From positions 1 to 19,485 of the forward strand of contig JAFGOU010000074.1 of assembly GCA_016926315.1 (NCBI GenBank): a DNA stretch of 19,485 nt. The letters are read 5' to 3'. This document shows, piece after piece, positions 8,575 through 15,532 of this stretch (position 1 is the first letter of the stretch; each line of letters opens with the position of its first letter). The translations under genes were made by a program, and so were the position numbers. The stretch comes from Chitinispirillaceae bacterium. Its GTDB lineage: Bacteria; Fibrobacterota; Chitinivibrionia; Chitinivibrionales; Chitinispirillaceae. The notes under the pieces were generated by a model that saw nothing but the letters and a program-made list of their open reading frames with translations, ran no database searches and was not told the origin of the DNA.

Positions 8575-8604
8575 ATGCACCCGGTGCCGTCAGGCATGCA
8601 CCCG
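8575..8604 (+). repeat. Direct repeat ATGCACCCG upstream of the fecR-csgG promoter
   Basis: ATGCACCCG occurs at 8575-8583 and 8596-8604, a 21-bp period (two helical turns), ending 21 bp before the -35 at 8626. The spacing suits an activator site. Only two short copies exist, so chance is not excluded. Confidence 0.3.
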
Positions 8605-8625
8605 ATTTCGCTCTCCAACTTATCC

Positions 8626-8654
8626 TTGAAACAGCTGGTACACCATTCTATAAT
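8626..8654 (+). promoter_or_regulatory. Near-consensus sigma-70 promoter for the FecR-CsgG protein
   Basis: TTGAAA at 8626-8631, a 17-bp spacer, then TATAAT at 8649-8654. Transcription should start near 8661, about 20 nt before the ATG at 8682, which follows AGGAGG (8671-8676) at 5 nt. This is the best promoter and Shine-Dalgarno combination in the window and implies high housekeeping expression. Confidence 0.85.
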
Positions 8655-8681
8655 AAAATATCCTTTTCTAAGGAGGAGCAT

Positions 8682-9908
8682 ATGACCCCCTGTCTCAAAT
8701 CATCACTGCTGGCAGGTTGCTGCATCCTGCTTTTTTCCTTTACCGTTCAGGGAACCGAGCTGTATGCCGTGGTGGACTCGCTTAAAGGGAGCGCCGAGGT
8801 GCAACGTGCGGGCAGGCAGCAATGGCAGAAGGCCAAACCCAAGATGCGACTGTATAACAACGACATCCTCCATGTGTTAACCAAGGGATATGCGACACTG
8901 AAGTGGCCCGACGGCAGCGCCACCTACGTCCATCAAAACTCCCAGCTGCTCATCAATCTTGTTCAGGAGGAACCGCCGGAAGGCAAGATATTCAATCATG
9001 CAACGGTATTTTTCGGCGCGGTGTTCTTCCTGGTCAAAAAAATTGTTCCGCGCGGCCTTTTCGACGACGCCAACATGCGCGTGTATACGCCGACCGCGGT
9101 AATGTCGATACGCGGTACCGCATTCAGCGTCCTGGTGGATAAAAAGGGAGGCGCGACGCGCCTTCAGGTGATAAACGGCACCGTACAGGTACGCAATATC
9201 CTCAAAACCGTCTCACTTTTTCTGGGGCCGGCCCATGCAACCGTTGTTTCCATGAACACCGATCCGACCCCTCCAATGCCAGTGCTTAAAAAAGATATCG
9301 AATCGCTGCGGACATGGATTCCCGCCGATATGCTGGAAGAAGCAATGAAAAAACAGCTTGCGCAATCGCGAAAAGACCACCTTACCATAACCGGAAAACT
9401 GAAGAACCGGTGCGTCGTTACATTGTTCTCCAACAACTCATCCTATCACGGCAACTGGCCGATCAGCGCGCATCTGACCCGCGCGTTGACCGAACGACTT
9501 GGCAAAGCCAAACCGCAATTGGCGTTCGTTGTCACGGATTCCATAGGCCCTGACCCGTTCCAGACGGCACGCAGCGACAGTGCCCGGTATGTGATCCTCG
9601 GTTCCATTGATGTGTTTGATATTACCCAACGGGCGGAGATCTCGCCGCGTGCAGACGAATACCGCGAATTCGCGAATGCAGAGGTGCGGATCCGCCTCCG
9701 CCTTCTCGACGCCGCATCGCAAAAACAGCTTGCCGAAGAAACGTACGCCGGCGAGGTAACCAGCAAGAACGCCGCTGAAAACTCGTGGCAGAAAATTCAG
9801 AAGATGAAATTCGACATGAAAGACAAAACATTCGCCTCTACCATCCTTGGGGGCGCGATCAATGAGGCGCTCGATGCCTCGCAAAAAATCGCACGGTATA
9901 TCGAGTAA
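8682..9908 (+). CDS. Exported FecR-domain protein with CsgG-like C-terminal half
   Basis: A 408-residue protein. The start is ATG 8682 because AGGAGG lies 5 nt upstream and a signal peptide follows at once (hydrophobic 8-22, cleavage near VQG-TELY). Residues 27-190 form a FecR domain, with the typical [20 protein letters not shown] and a final VINGTVQV segment. Residues 235-408 resemble the CsgG/LpoB-like periplasmic fold: [15 protein letters not shown], then [28 protein letters not shown], then [20 protein letters not shown]. CsgG is the curli export pore and relatives are outer-membrane lipoproteins. The lipid-anchor cysteine is not placed as in CsgG, so pore formation is doubtful. A periplasmic sensor or envelope-assembly role is an inference. 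It is transcribed alone, from a strong promoter to a terminator hairpin. Confidence 0.75.
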   Translation: MTPCLKSSLLAGCCILLFSFTVQGTELYAVVDSLKGSAEVQRAGRQQWQKAKPKMRLYNNDILHVLTKGYATLKWPDGSATYVHQNSQLLINLVQEEPPEGKIFNHATVFFGAVFFLVKKIVPRGLFDDANMRVYTPTAVMSIRGTAFSVLVDKKGGATRLQVINGTVQVRNILKTVSLFLGPAHATVVSMNTDPTPPMPVLKKDIESLRTWIPADMLEEAMKKQLAQSRKDHLTITGKLKNRCVVTLFSNNSSYHGNWPISAHLTRALTERLGKAKPQLAFVVTDSIGPDPFQTARSDSARYVILGSIDVFDITQRAEISPRADEYREFANAEVRIRLRLLDAASQKQLAEETYAGEVTSKNAAENSWQKIQKMKFDMKDKTFASTILGGAINEALDASQKIARYIE

Positions 9909-9942
9909 CGAGGACCAAAACTCTCCCTCCTTCTTTTTAACC

Positions 9943-9978
9943 GCCTGTGCCGCCGTTGTGGTGCTGCAGGCTGTTTTT
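9943..9978 (+). terminator. Intrinsic terminator after the FecR-CsgG gene
   Basis: GCCTG at 9943-9947 pairs with CAGGC at 9967-9971, and the inner TGCCGCC pairs with GGTGCTG apart from one mismatch and a few wobble pairs; the loop is GTTGT. A run TTTTT follows at 9974-9978. It lies 35 bp after the stop and separates this unit from the beta-helix gene. Confidence 0.65.
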
Positions 9979-9991
9979 AATGATTGAGAGT

Positions 9992-10019
9992 GTTTGCTGC
10001 GGCGGCGGGATCTTATACT
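9992..10019 (+). promoter_or_regulatory. Possible promoter of the beta-helix gene
   Basis: TTTGCT (9992-9997), 16 bp, then TATACT (10014-10019), followed by AAAGGGGTGA before the ATG at 10044. The -35 is weak, but a promoter is expected here after the terminator. Confidence 0.35.
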
Positions 10020-10043
10020 TATACACGAAAGGGGTGACGGGTT

Positions 10044-12350
10044 ATGGTGCGTTTTGGCATCATCATGCTGCTGGTGATTGCTGTTTTTCCGCTGCATGCC
10101 GCGCGGTACCATGTCTCCTCCTCAGGATCCGATCAGAACAGCGGACAAGACCCCGCATCCGCTTGGCGGCACCTTTCACACGCCCGCTCGACCGTCCATT
10201 CAGGCGATACCGTACTGCTCAAACGGGGCGACGTTTTCCGCGAGTCGCAGGGTAATTGGCCCTCCAGCATCACGTTGTCTGCGTACGGCGACCCCTCCTC
10301 TTTGCTACCGACCATAAGCGGCGCAGTGGAAATCAACGGCTGGACCCGGCACGAGGGGCCCGTCTACGTCGCCGACTGCCCGGAAGCGATAGCATACCTG
10401 TTCGTCAATGATTCGCTCATGCCCCTGGCACGCTACCCCGACACCGGGTGGCTTCGCATCGACACGGTGATCGAAAACAGCGACGGCACCAATACGTCGG
10501 TGCTGGACAACGCACTCGCCTCGCACCCGCGCAACCGCGCAGACTACTGGGCCGATGCAAACATACGATGGCGCCGCTGGAGCTGGTGGTTCGAAACACG
10601 TCGCGTCGCCTCCTATGAAGCGGCGGGCAGGCTCAGGCTTTCCGGCCAAAGCTTCATTCACCTGGCCCCGTGCAGGGACTGGGGCTACTATCTTGACAAC
10701 AAGCTGGAAGAGCTTGACGCGCCCGGAGAATGGTACCAGGATGCTGCCAGCGGCAGAATCTACCTCCATGCGCCCGGAGGCGGCGATCCGGGCGCGCTCA
10801 GGGTCGAAGGATCGCTGCGGCCGTTCGGACTCGACCTGTCCGGATGCCGTGTCGAGCGGATCAGGTTCACCATGTTCAGAAACGCCGGACTGCGCATTTC
10901 CGGCTCGAGCGCCGTTGACGGGTGCCGGTTTGAAAATATCGGCAGCGATTCAGGCGGCGCAGCGCTCCAGGCAACCTGGGAAATCCAAGACGCGCATATC
11001 ACCGGCAATGTGTTTTTCAACAACTTCAATCTCGCGATCTCCTGGAATGAAAATACCGCGCATGTATCGAGCGCGTCGTTCATTGAACACAACACCTTCA
11101 TGAATACCGGTTGTGTTCCGGGATACGGAGGCAGCGGTTCATGGCACGCGGCGGGAATCATCATTTCCAACGGCAGGAACGTGCATATCCGCTACAACAC
11201 CTTTACCCATACCGGCTATGCCGGTGTGATCCTCGGCAGCGAGCGTAACATCGTCGAGAACAACGTGTTCGACCATGCCATGGCAACACTCAATGACGGC
11301 GGCGCGATCTATACCAACTGCCACCGCAGCACGATCCGCCATAATATTATCCTGAATACCGAAGGCGACCTCGAATCGAGCGGCCCCTGGTCGAATCTGG
11401 GCCATGCGATCTGGCCTGAATTCCTGGGCGATTTCAGGGAAAATGACATTTCCTACAATACCTGTGCCTATTCGGGCGGTTTCGGTATTTTTCTTCCCAA
11501 CAACTTCGCGGATACGCTGCGCGGAAACATCCTGTACGGCAACTGTCGCAGCCAGCTCGATCTTGAAGGCGATTCCACGAACAGCCAGACCGGCCGCACT
11601 GAAAACCTTCCGCAGGCGCATATCATTGACAGCAATATCTGCGTCGGCATTGCCGACTCACAGGCCACGCTCCTGTTTCAGCCAGGATTCGATTTCGGCA
11701 CGCTGCGCAATAACTGGTTCTGCAACCCTTGGCGAAACGATTCACTCATACAACATTGGGGAACCGGCAATCAGCGGTGGACCAGATACTGGAAAACCAT
11801 CCCCCAGTGGCAGGCAGCCTTTCCCTGGGCCGACGGCTCGGCAAAAACCGACCAGATCAAACGTCCTGCTTCCTTGCCGCCGGAGAACCCCTATGCAACG
11901 ACGCGCCTTCTCATCAACAGTACCTCGCAGCCGCTTTCATCAGACCTTTCCGGCGGCTCGTTTCGCCTGCTCGACGGCACGCCGGTCATGGGTGCCATTA
12001 CTATCCCGGCCTATTACTCCGTGGTCGTGGTGTGCCTGGATACGGTGGCGGCAGCGCTTGACCTCGATAAAAAATGCCTCGTGCCGATCCTGCCCCGTCT
12101 CACGCGTTCCGGCAATCATGCCGTTGCGCTCGAATACCGGTTGAACAGATCGTGCGGGGTCCGGCTCGAGCTTTATGACCTGGCCGGCAGGCTGCTCGCC
12201 ACCACGCACGCCGAGAGGCAATTGGCGGGGACCCATCGGATGCGTATGACAATTCCCTCACCCGGCATGGCGATCTGGAGGTTGCGCATTGAAACGCTCG
12301 GTATACGGGAAGAGTATTGCGGGAAAACGGCAGCTCTTTACGGAAGATAA
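10044..12350 (+). CDS. Secreted right-handed beta-helix protein with C-terminal sorting domain
   Basis: 768 residues. Signal peptide 1-20 (IIMLLVIAVFPLHAA). Residues 21-70 match the N-cap common in secreted polysaccharide lyases and related proteins (RYHVSSSGSDQNSGQDPASA, then HSGDTVLLKRGDVFRES). Residues about 265-510 carry repeated N-x-F/I rungs of a right-handed parallel beta-helix (ITGNVFFNN, IEHNTFMNTG, IRYNTFTHTGYAGVILGS, IVENNVFDHA, IRHNIILNTEG). The last 65-80 residues (VRLELYDLAGRLL, then AGTHRMRM and PGMAIWRLRIETLG) have the shape of a type A sorting domain of the type IX secretion system. The protein is thus predicted to be exported to the cell surface. A lyase or glycan-binding role is plausible, but no catalytic triad was assigned. 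Confidence 0.85.
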   Translation: MVRFGIIMLLVIAVFPLHAARYHVSSSGSDQNSGQDPASAWRHLSHARSTVHSGDTVLLKRGDVFRESQGNWPSSITLSAYGDPSSLLPTISGAVEINGWTRHEGPVYVADCPEAIAYLFVNDSLMPLARYPDTGWLRIDTVIENSDGTNTSVLDNALASHPRNRADYWADANIRWRRWSWWFETRRVASYEAAGRLRLSGQSFIHLAPCRDWGYYLDNKLEELDAPGEWYQDAASGRIYLHAPGGGDPGALRVEGSLRPFGLDLSGCRVERIRFTMFRNAGLRISGSSAVDGCRFENIGSDSGGAALQATWEIQDAHITGNVFFNNFNLAISWNENTAHVSSASFIEHNTFMNTGCVPGYGGSGSWHAAGIIISNGRNVHIRYNTFTHTGYAGVILGSERNIVENNVFDHAMATLNDGGAIYTNCHRSTIRHNIILNTEGDLESSGPWSNLGHAIWPEFLGDFRENDISYNTCAYSGGFGIFLPNNFADTLRGNILYGNCRSQLDLEGDSTNSQTGRTENLPQAHIIDSNICVGIADSQATLLFQPGFDFGTLRNNWFCNPWRNDSLIQHWGTGNQRWTRYWKTIPQWQAAFPWADGSAKTDQIKRPASLPPENPYATTRLLINSTSQPLSSDLSGGSFRLLDGTPVMGAITIPAYYSVVVVCLDTVAAALDLDKKCLVPILPRLTRSGNHAVALEYRLNRSCGVRLELYDLAGRLLATTHAERQLAGTHRMRMTIPSPGMAIWRLRIETLGIREEYCGKTAALYGR

Positions 12351-12393
12351 AATCTGAACGGAACAACGGCGCTGTCGCGACCGGGCCTCACCA

Positions 12394-13419
12394 CTAGCGC
12401 AGGCTTTTAATACGCTCCTCGGGCGAGACAAGCGAAAGTATCCTGATACCGAAGCTCTCATCGACCACCACCACCTCACCCTTTGCAATCGGCTTGTTGT
12501 TGACCAGCAGGTCAACAGGCTCCCCGGCCATCCTGTCGAGTTCGACCACCGAGCCGGGCGCGAGTTCAAGGATTCTCTTTATGGTAAGGCTGGTCTGTCC
12601 GAGCTCGATGCTGACGTCCAGATCCACGTCAAGCAGCACCTCAATACTCTTGTTCCGCACACCCGATACGCCCGGCTCGCCGGCATCCCGGCCATACTGG
12701 TCGGCAAGCGAACGGTCATCAGTAAATCCTTCGCCGGACTCTCCGGCGCCTTCTCCGGCAGTAGCCTCCCCTGCCGGATTCTTTTCAACTAGCTGCAGTG
12801 AAAGCTGCTCGGGGATGATCAGCGCGCCCGTTATTTCGTCCCGTCCTTCGACCGCCAGCTTGAGGATCGCCATGTCAAGCTGTTCCGGAGGCGCCGGCGG
12901 GTCTTCAAGCGAATACTGGGCGATCGAGGAAGGCGATGTATTGATCTGCTGTCCGGTCTCGCTCGCGAACGCAACCGAAAAGGAGGACATGATCTGGTTC
13001 GACATCTCGGTGAGCGCGTCGTTATGCTCGGGCGCGTACTCGGCATTGCCTTCCCCCATCATCATGAGGTCCGCCATGACGGCGACATCCCTGGAATGCA
13101 ACAGCAGATACATTTCGCCGCTGAGCCCCTCGCCAAACGGCAGTGCCACGCAGAGGGGTTCTTCTTTGAGCGCCGTTTTGATGGTATCGAAATCCGACTT
13201 GCCGCACACATCGCACGATACGGTCACGTTCTTGTTGAGCGTGGCACTCAATACGGATGAGGCCTGGGTACAGAAAAGCGCCACGCTTTTCTCCAGTGAC
13301 GCGTACCGGTCGCCACCCGTTGGTCCCGCATCGCCGCCTTTCGCGTCAAACGACTCGGTCCCGAAACCGCCGGCAGTTAACAGTTGATCGATCTGGTCTT
13401 GTGACAGTATTTCACTCAT
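12394..13419 (-). CDS. fliY: Flagellar motor switch protein FliY/FliN with CheC-like domain
   Basis: 341 residues. An N-terminal CheY-binding-like peptide (SEILSQDQIDQLL, like that of FliM), a CheC/CheX-like middle domain (about 40-210), an acidic linker rich in G and E (215-250), and a FliN SpoA domain (257-332: VLLDVDLDVSIELGQTSLTIKRIL, ILSLVSPEERIKSLR). It is the C-ring component that binds phospho-CheY and may dephosphorylate it. The second phosphatase signature is D134-x3-E138-x2-N141-x3-S145 (last Gly replaced by Ser). The first site, around 42-56, is degraded. Starts at ATG 13419, overlapping the fliM stop by 8 bp, so the two are translationally coupled. Last gene of the flagellar run. 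A plain FliN would be about 100-150 residues. Confidence 0.9.
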   Translation of the reverse strand: MSEILSQDQIDQLLTAGGFGTESFDAKGGDAGPTGGDRYASLEKSVALFCTQASSVLSATLNKNVTVSCDVCGKSDFDTIKTALKEEPLCVALPFGEGLSGEMYLLLHSRDVAVMADLMMMGEGNAEYAPEHNDALTEMSNQIMSSFSVAFASETGQQINTSPSSIAQYSLEDPPAPPEQLDMAILKLAVEGRDEITGALIIPEQLSLQLVEKNPAGEATAGEGAGESGEGFTDDRSLADQYGRDAGEPGVSGVRNKSIEVLLDVDLDVSIELGQTSLTIKRILELAPGSVVELDRMAGEPVDLLVNNKPIAKGEVVVVDESFGIRILSLVSPEERIKSLR

Positions 13420-14437
13420 GGCAGCCCGGTACCTCCTTCTCGATGATTCTGGTTATCTTGATCGCTTTCTTCCGGCCGATGACGCCTGATCTCGCCGCCA
13501 ATTTGGTCTTTTCGTCGATCTGCACGTTCAGGTCGCTGTCAAACGGCTTATCAAGCACCAGGACGTCTCCCCGCTCTAGCTGCAGGAGATCGCGGATGGT
13601 AATGGTTGTTTTTCCAACCAGCGCCGAGAGCCGCAGGGGCAGGTCCTGAATCTCATTCTCGAGCGTGGAGCGCGTCTCTTTTGTCGACGTGCTCTGGGAC
13701 GACATCCACGATTCGCCCGACAGACTTGAAATCACGCTTTCAAGAAGCATATAAGGAAAACAGAGGCTCATAAGCCCCGAAGCGTTCTGCATGCGCACCT
13801 CGAGTGAGACCAGGATAACGGTTTCACCGGGCGGCGCGATCTGCACGAACTGCGGGTTGGTTTCGTATCCCTCCACTTTCGGCGAGAACACGCCGATATG
13901 CTCCCATACCTCCTTGAGATCGTTAAGGCCGCGTTCCACGATGCGGTGGAGCACGCTCTGTTCGATGAGCGTAAGCTCCCGGTTCTGCTCCGACGGCCTT
14001 CCCTGCCCGCCGAACAGGCGGTCGATGATGAAAAACACGAGGGTGGGGTTGATCTCGAGGATGGCCGATCCGTCAAGCGGTTCCATCTTGAAGAGATAGA
14101 TGCAGCTCGGATTGGAAATCGACATGATAAATTCCGCATAGGTCAACTGGTCCACGCTCACCAGCTCGATCTCAACGAAGGTCCGCAGGAAATTGGTAAG
14201 CGTGGTGGAGAGCTGCCGCGCGTAGCTTTCATGAAGGTTCTGCAGAGTACGCATCTGGTCCTTGGAAACACGGTCAGGCCGCCTGAAATCGTACAGCGAC
14301 ACGGTACGCTCGTCTTCCTCGAACTCCTTGGCCGGCGCGCCTGTCTCGGCAGGCCCGCCGCCGATTTCAACATCGCCACCCGAGGACACTGCGGAAAGCA
14401 GCGCATCAACCTCTTCCTGGGACAGTATATCGCTCAC
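13412..14437 (-). CDS. fliM: Flagellar motor switch protein FliM
   Basis: 341 residues, normal length. The CheY-binding peptide SDILSQEEVDALLSA opens the protein. A CheC-like middle domain (about 45-235) contains LYDFRRPDRVSKDQMRTLQN and IIDRLFGGQGRPSE. The SpoA domain (about 260-335) contains PLRLSALVGKTTITIRDLL and LERGDVLVLDKP. FliM joins the MS-ring/FliG to FliN/FliY in the C-ring and sets rotation direction on phospho-CheY binding. The start is a GTG with GGAAGTG upstream; the nearby ATG is out of frame. It sits 20 bp after fliL and overlaps fliY by 8 bp. Confidence 0.97.
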   Translation of the reverse strand: MSDILSQEEVDALLSAVSSGGDVEIGGGPAETGAPAKEFEEDERTVSLYDFRRPDRVSKDQMRTLQNLHESYARQLSTTLTNFLRTFVEIELVSVDQLTYAEFIMSISNPSCIYLFKMEPLDGSAILEINPTLVFFIIDRLFGGQGRPSEQNRELTLIEQSVLHRIVERGLNDLKEVWEHIGVFSPKVEGYETNPQFVQIAPPGETVILVSLEVRMQNASGLMSLCFPYMLLESVISSLSGESWMSSQSTSTKETRSTLENEIQDLPLRLSALVGKTTITIRDLLQLERGDVLVLDKPFDSDLNVQIDEKTKLAARSGVIGRKKAIKITRIIEKEVPGCHE

Positions 14438-14457
14438 GCATCACTTCCTTTTCAGTC

Positions 14458-15087
14458 TTACTGGATGATAAACTGCGTAAAGTAAATATCTTTCACCTCG
14501 CCGAGTTTGGGCGGCAGAGAGGTATTCACCATGCGCAGAAAATCCTTTCTGATTTTGGACTTGGCGTCAGGCGCCGTCACCTCGGTAATGGTCATTTTCG
14601 ACAGGTATTCGATAAGGTAACTCTTGAATTTCGGCATCCGCACCAGGACCGCCTCTGCCATCGGTGAAAGAGAAGGTCCGCCGCCGTGCCCGTGGCCGCC
14701 GGACTCCTTTTTCTTGTGCTCGGCCTCTTCTTCGAATTCAAGCACAACCGCCGCCTTCAGGAACCGCTCGCCGTCGGTTCCGGCGATATTCACCACCACT
14801 TCGATCGGCATTTCCGCCGTTGTGGACCCCATGGTGGTCATCTCCTCCTCGTGGCCCTGCTTCGCGCCTTCGACGTCCATGACCTCCTCTGCTTCGACAG
14901 CCGGTTTGGGCATGACCATCTTCACGACGATAAAGACCGCGATTATCTCGACGATAATAATGCCGGCGATAATGCCGATGAGAACCATCTTATTGCTCTT
15001 CTGCGAAGCATTTGCCCCCTTATTACTTTCCTCTTTTTCCTTTTCACGCTCCCTGGGGGACGCTTCCTTGGGTTTCTTTTCATCCAT
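14458..15087 (-). CDS. fliL: Flagellar basal body-associated protein FliL
   Basis: 209 residues: a charged cytoplasmic tail (1-32), one membrane segment (about 33-57, LIGIIAGIIIVEIIAVFIVV), then the periplasmic FliL domain with VVVNIAGTDGERFLKAAVVLEFE and the C-terminal FTQFIIQ typical of the family. FliL forms a ring around the stator and affects torque and stator recruitment. ATG 15087 is preferred because GGAG lies 6 nt before it; the GTG at 15099 is the alternative. A His/Gly/Glu-rich stretch (about 124-137, KKKESGGHGHGGG) interrupts the periplasmic part and is unusual. Confidence 0.95.
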   Translation of the reverse strand: MDEKKPKEASPREREKEKEESNKGANASQKSNKMVLIGIIAGIIIVEIIAVFIVVKMVMPKPAVEAEEVMDVEGAKQGHEEEMTTMGSTTAEMPIEVVVNIAGTDGERFLKAAVVLEFEEEAEHKKKESGGHGHGGGPSLSPMAEAVLVRMPKFKSYLIEYLSKMTITEVTAPDAKSKIRKDFLRMVNTSLPPKLGEVKDIYFTQFIIQ

Positions 15088-15123
15088 AACCAACTCCACG
15101 TATCATTGAGGTTTACCTGCGTT

Positions 15124-15396
15124 TCACGGTTTCCGTCGCTTTCCCGCATCGGCCGGCGGCGCCACGATATCGTCGTCGGTCGGCTCCCTTTTTTCCGCAT
15201 GAACGACCTGAACGGCACCGTGACAAAGCTGGCGGTAGCTTATAACCTTTCCTATCACGTCCTGCAACGCGTCGCGAACAATGATCTTCTTGCCGGTCGT
15301 CAGCGTCACCAGCGTATCGGGCGTCGCTTCGAGCGTTTCGATGAGATCCGCGTTGAGCACGAACTCCTGCTTGTTCAGTCGGTGCAAGGTTATCAT
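15124..15396 (-). CDS. flbD: FlbD family flagellar protein
   Basis: 90 residues, somewhat longer than the usual 60-75. It begins MITLHRLNKQEFVLNADLIE and continues with VTLTTGKKIIVRDALQDVIGKVISYRQ, the hallmark of FlbD, a small conserved protein of spirochaete and Firmicute flagellar operons with no settled function. The extra 30 residues are a basic/acidic tail ending PPADAGKRRKP. ATG 15396 is preceded by GGGAGG at 7 nt. It opens the flbD-fliL-fliM-fliY transcription unit, under its own extended -10 promoter. Confidence 0.9.
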   Translation of the reverse strand: MITLHRLNKQEFVLNADLIETLEATPDTLVTLTTGKKIIVRDALQDVIGKVISYRQLCHGAVQVVHAEKREPTDDDIVAPPADAGKRRKP

Positions 15397-15421
15397 AATC
15401 CGCCTCCCTCTTGACATCCTC

Positions 15422-15451
15422 ATTATACCATGGAAACGCGGGATGCCGCAA
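15422..15451 (-). promoter_or_regulatory. Extended -10 promoter for flbD-fliL-fliM-fliY
   Basis: On the minus strand, TTGCGG (15446-15451), an 18-bp spacer, then TATAAT (15422-15427) preceded by TGG, an extended -10. Transcription should start near 15415, about 20 nt before the flbD ATG at 15396. It is a sigma-70-like, not a flagellar sigma-28 or sigma-54, element. Confidence 0.65.
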
Positions 15452-15493
15452 GAAAGCAGCTTTGTTCATTTCAAGACATAGGCGGTTATCCAT

Positions 15494-15522
15494 GTCCCTC
15501 CCCCCTTACGGGGAGAGGGACC
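15494..15522 (-). terminator. GC-rich hairpin after flgE; intergenic repeat copy 2
   Basis: On the minus strand GTCCCTC-T-CCCC pairs with GGGG-G-GAGGGAC across a GTAA loop. The arms are almost perfect and lie 10 bp after the flgE stop. No T-run follows, so termination may be weak, but it sits just before a promoter. The sequence resembles the element at 1543-1578. Confidence 0.5.
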
Positions 15523-15532
15523 TATTACGCCG

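Noticed and set aside
8448..8681. Extension of ilvD to 8681
   Set aside because: The ATG at 8447 matches the usual IlvD start and has a Shine-Dalgarno. The extension covers the divergent promoter region.
8466..8681. Extension of the FecR-CsgG frame upstream to 8466
   Set aside because: The start at 8682 has a perfect Shine-Dalgarno and begins the signal peptide. The extension would precede the -10 box.
8709..8723. LAGC in the FecR-CsgG signal peptide as a lipobox
   Set aside because: Cys13 lies inside the hydrophobic core, too close to the N terminus, with 10 more hydrophobic residues after it. Signal peptidase I cleavage after VQG fits better, though a lipoprotein is not fully excluded.
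12494..13387. Plus-strand open frame of 297 codons antisense to fliY
   Set aside because: Serine/proline-rich composition typical of antisense shadow. The fliY frame carries the real domains.
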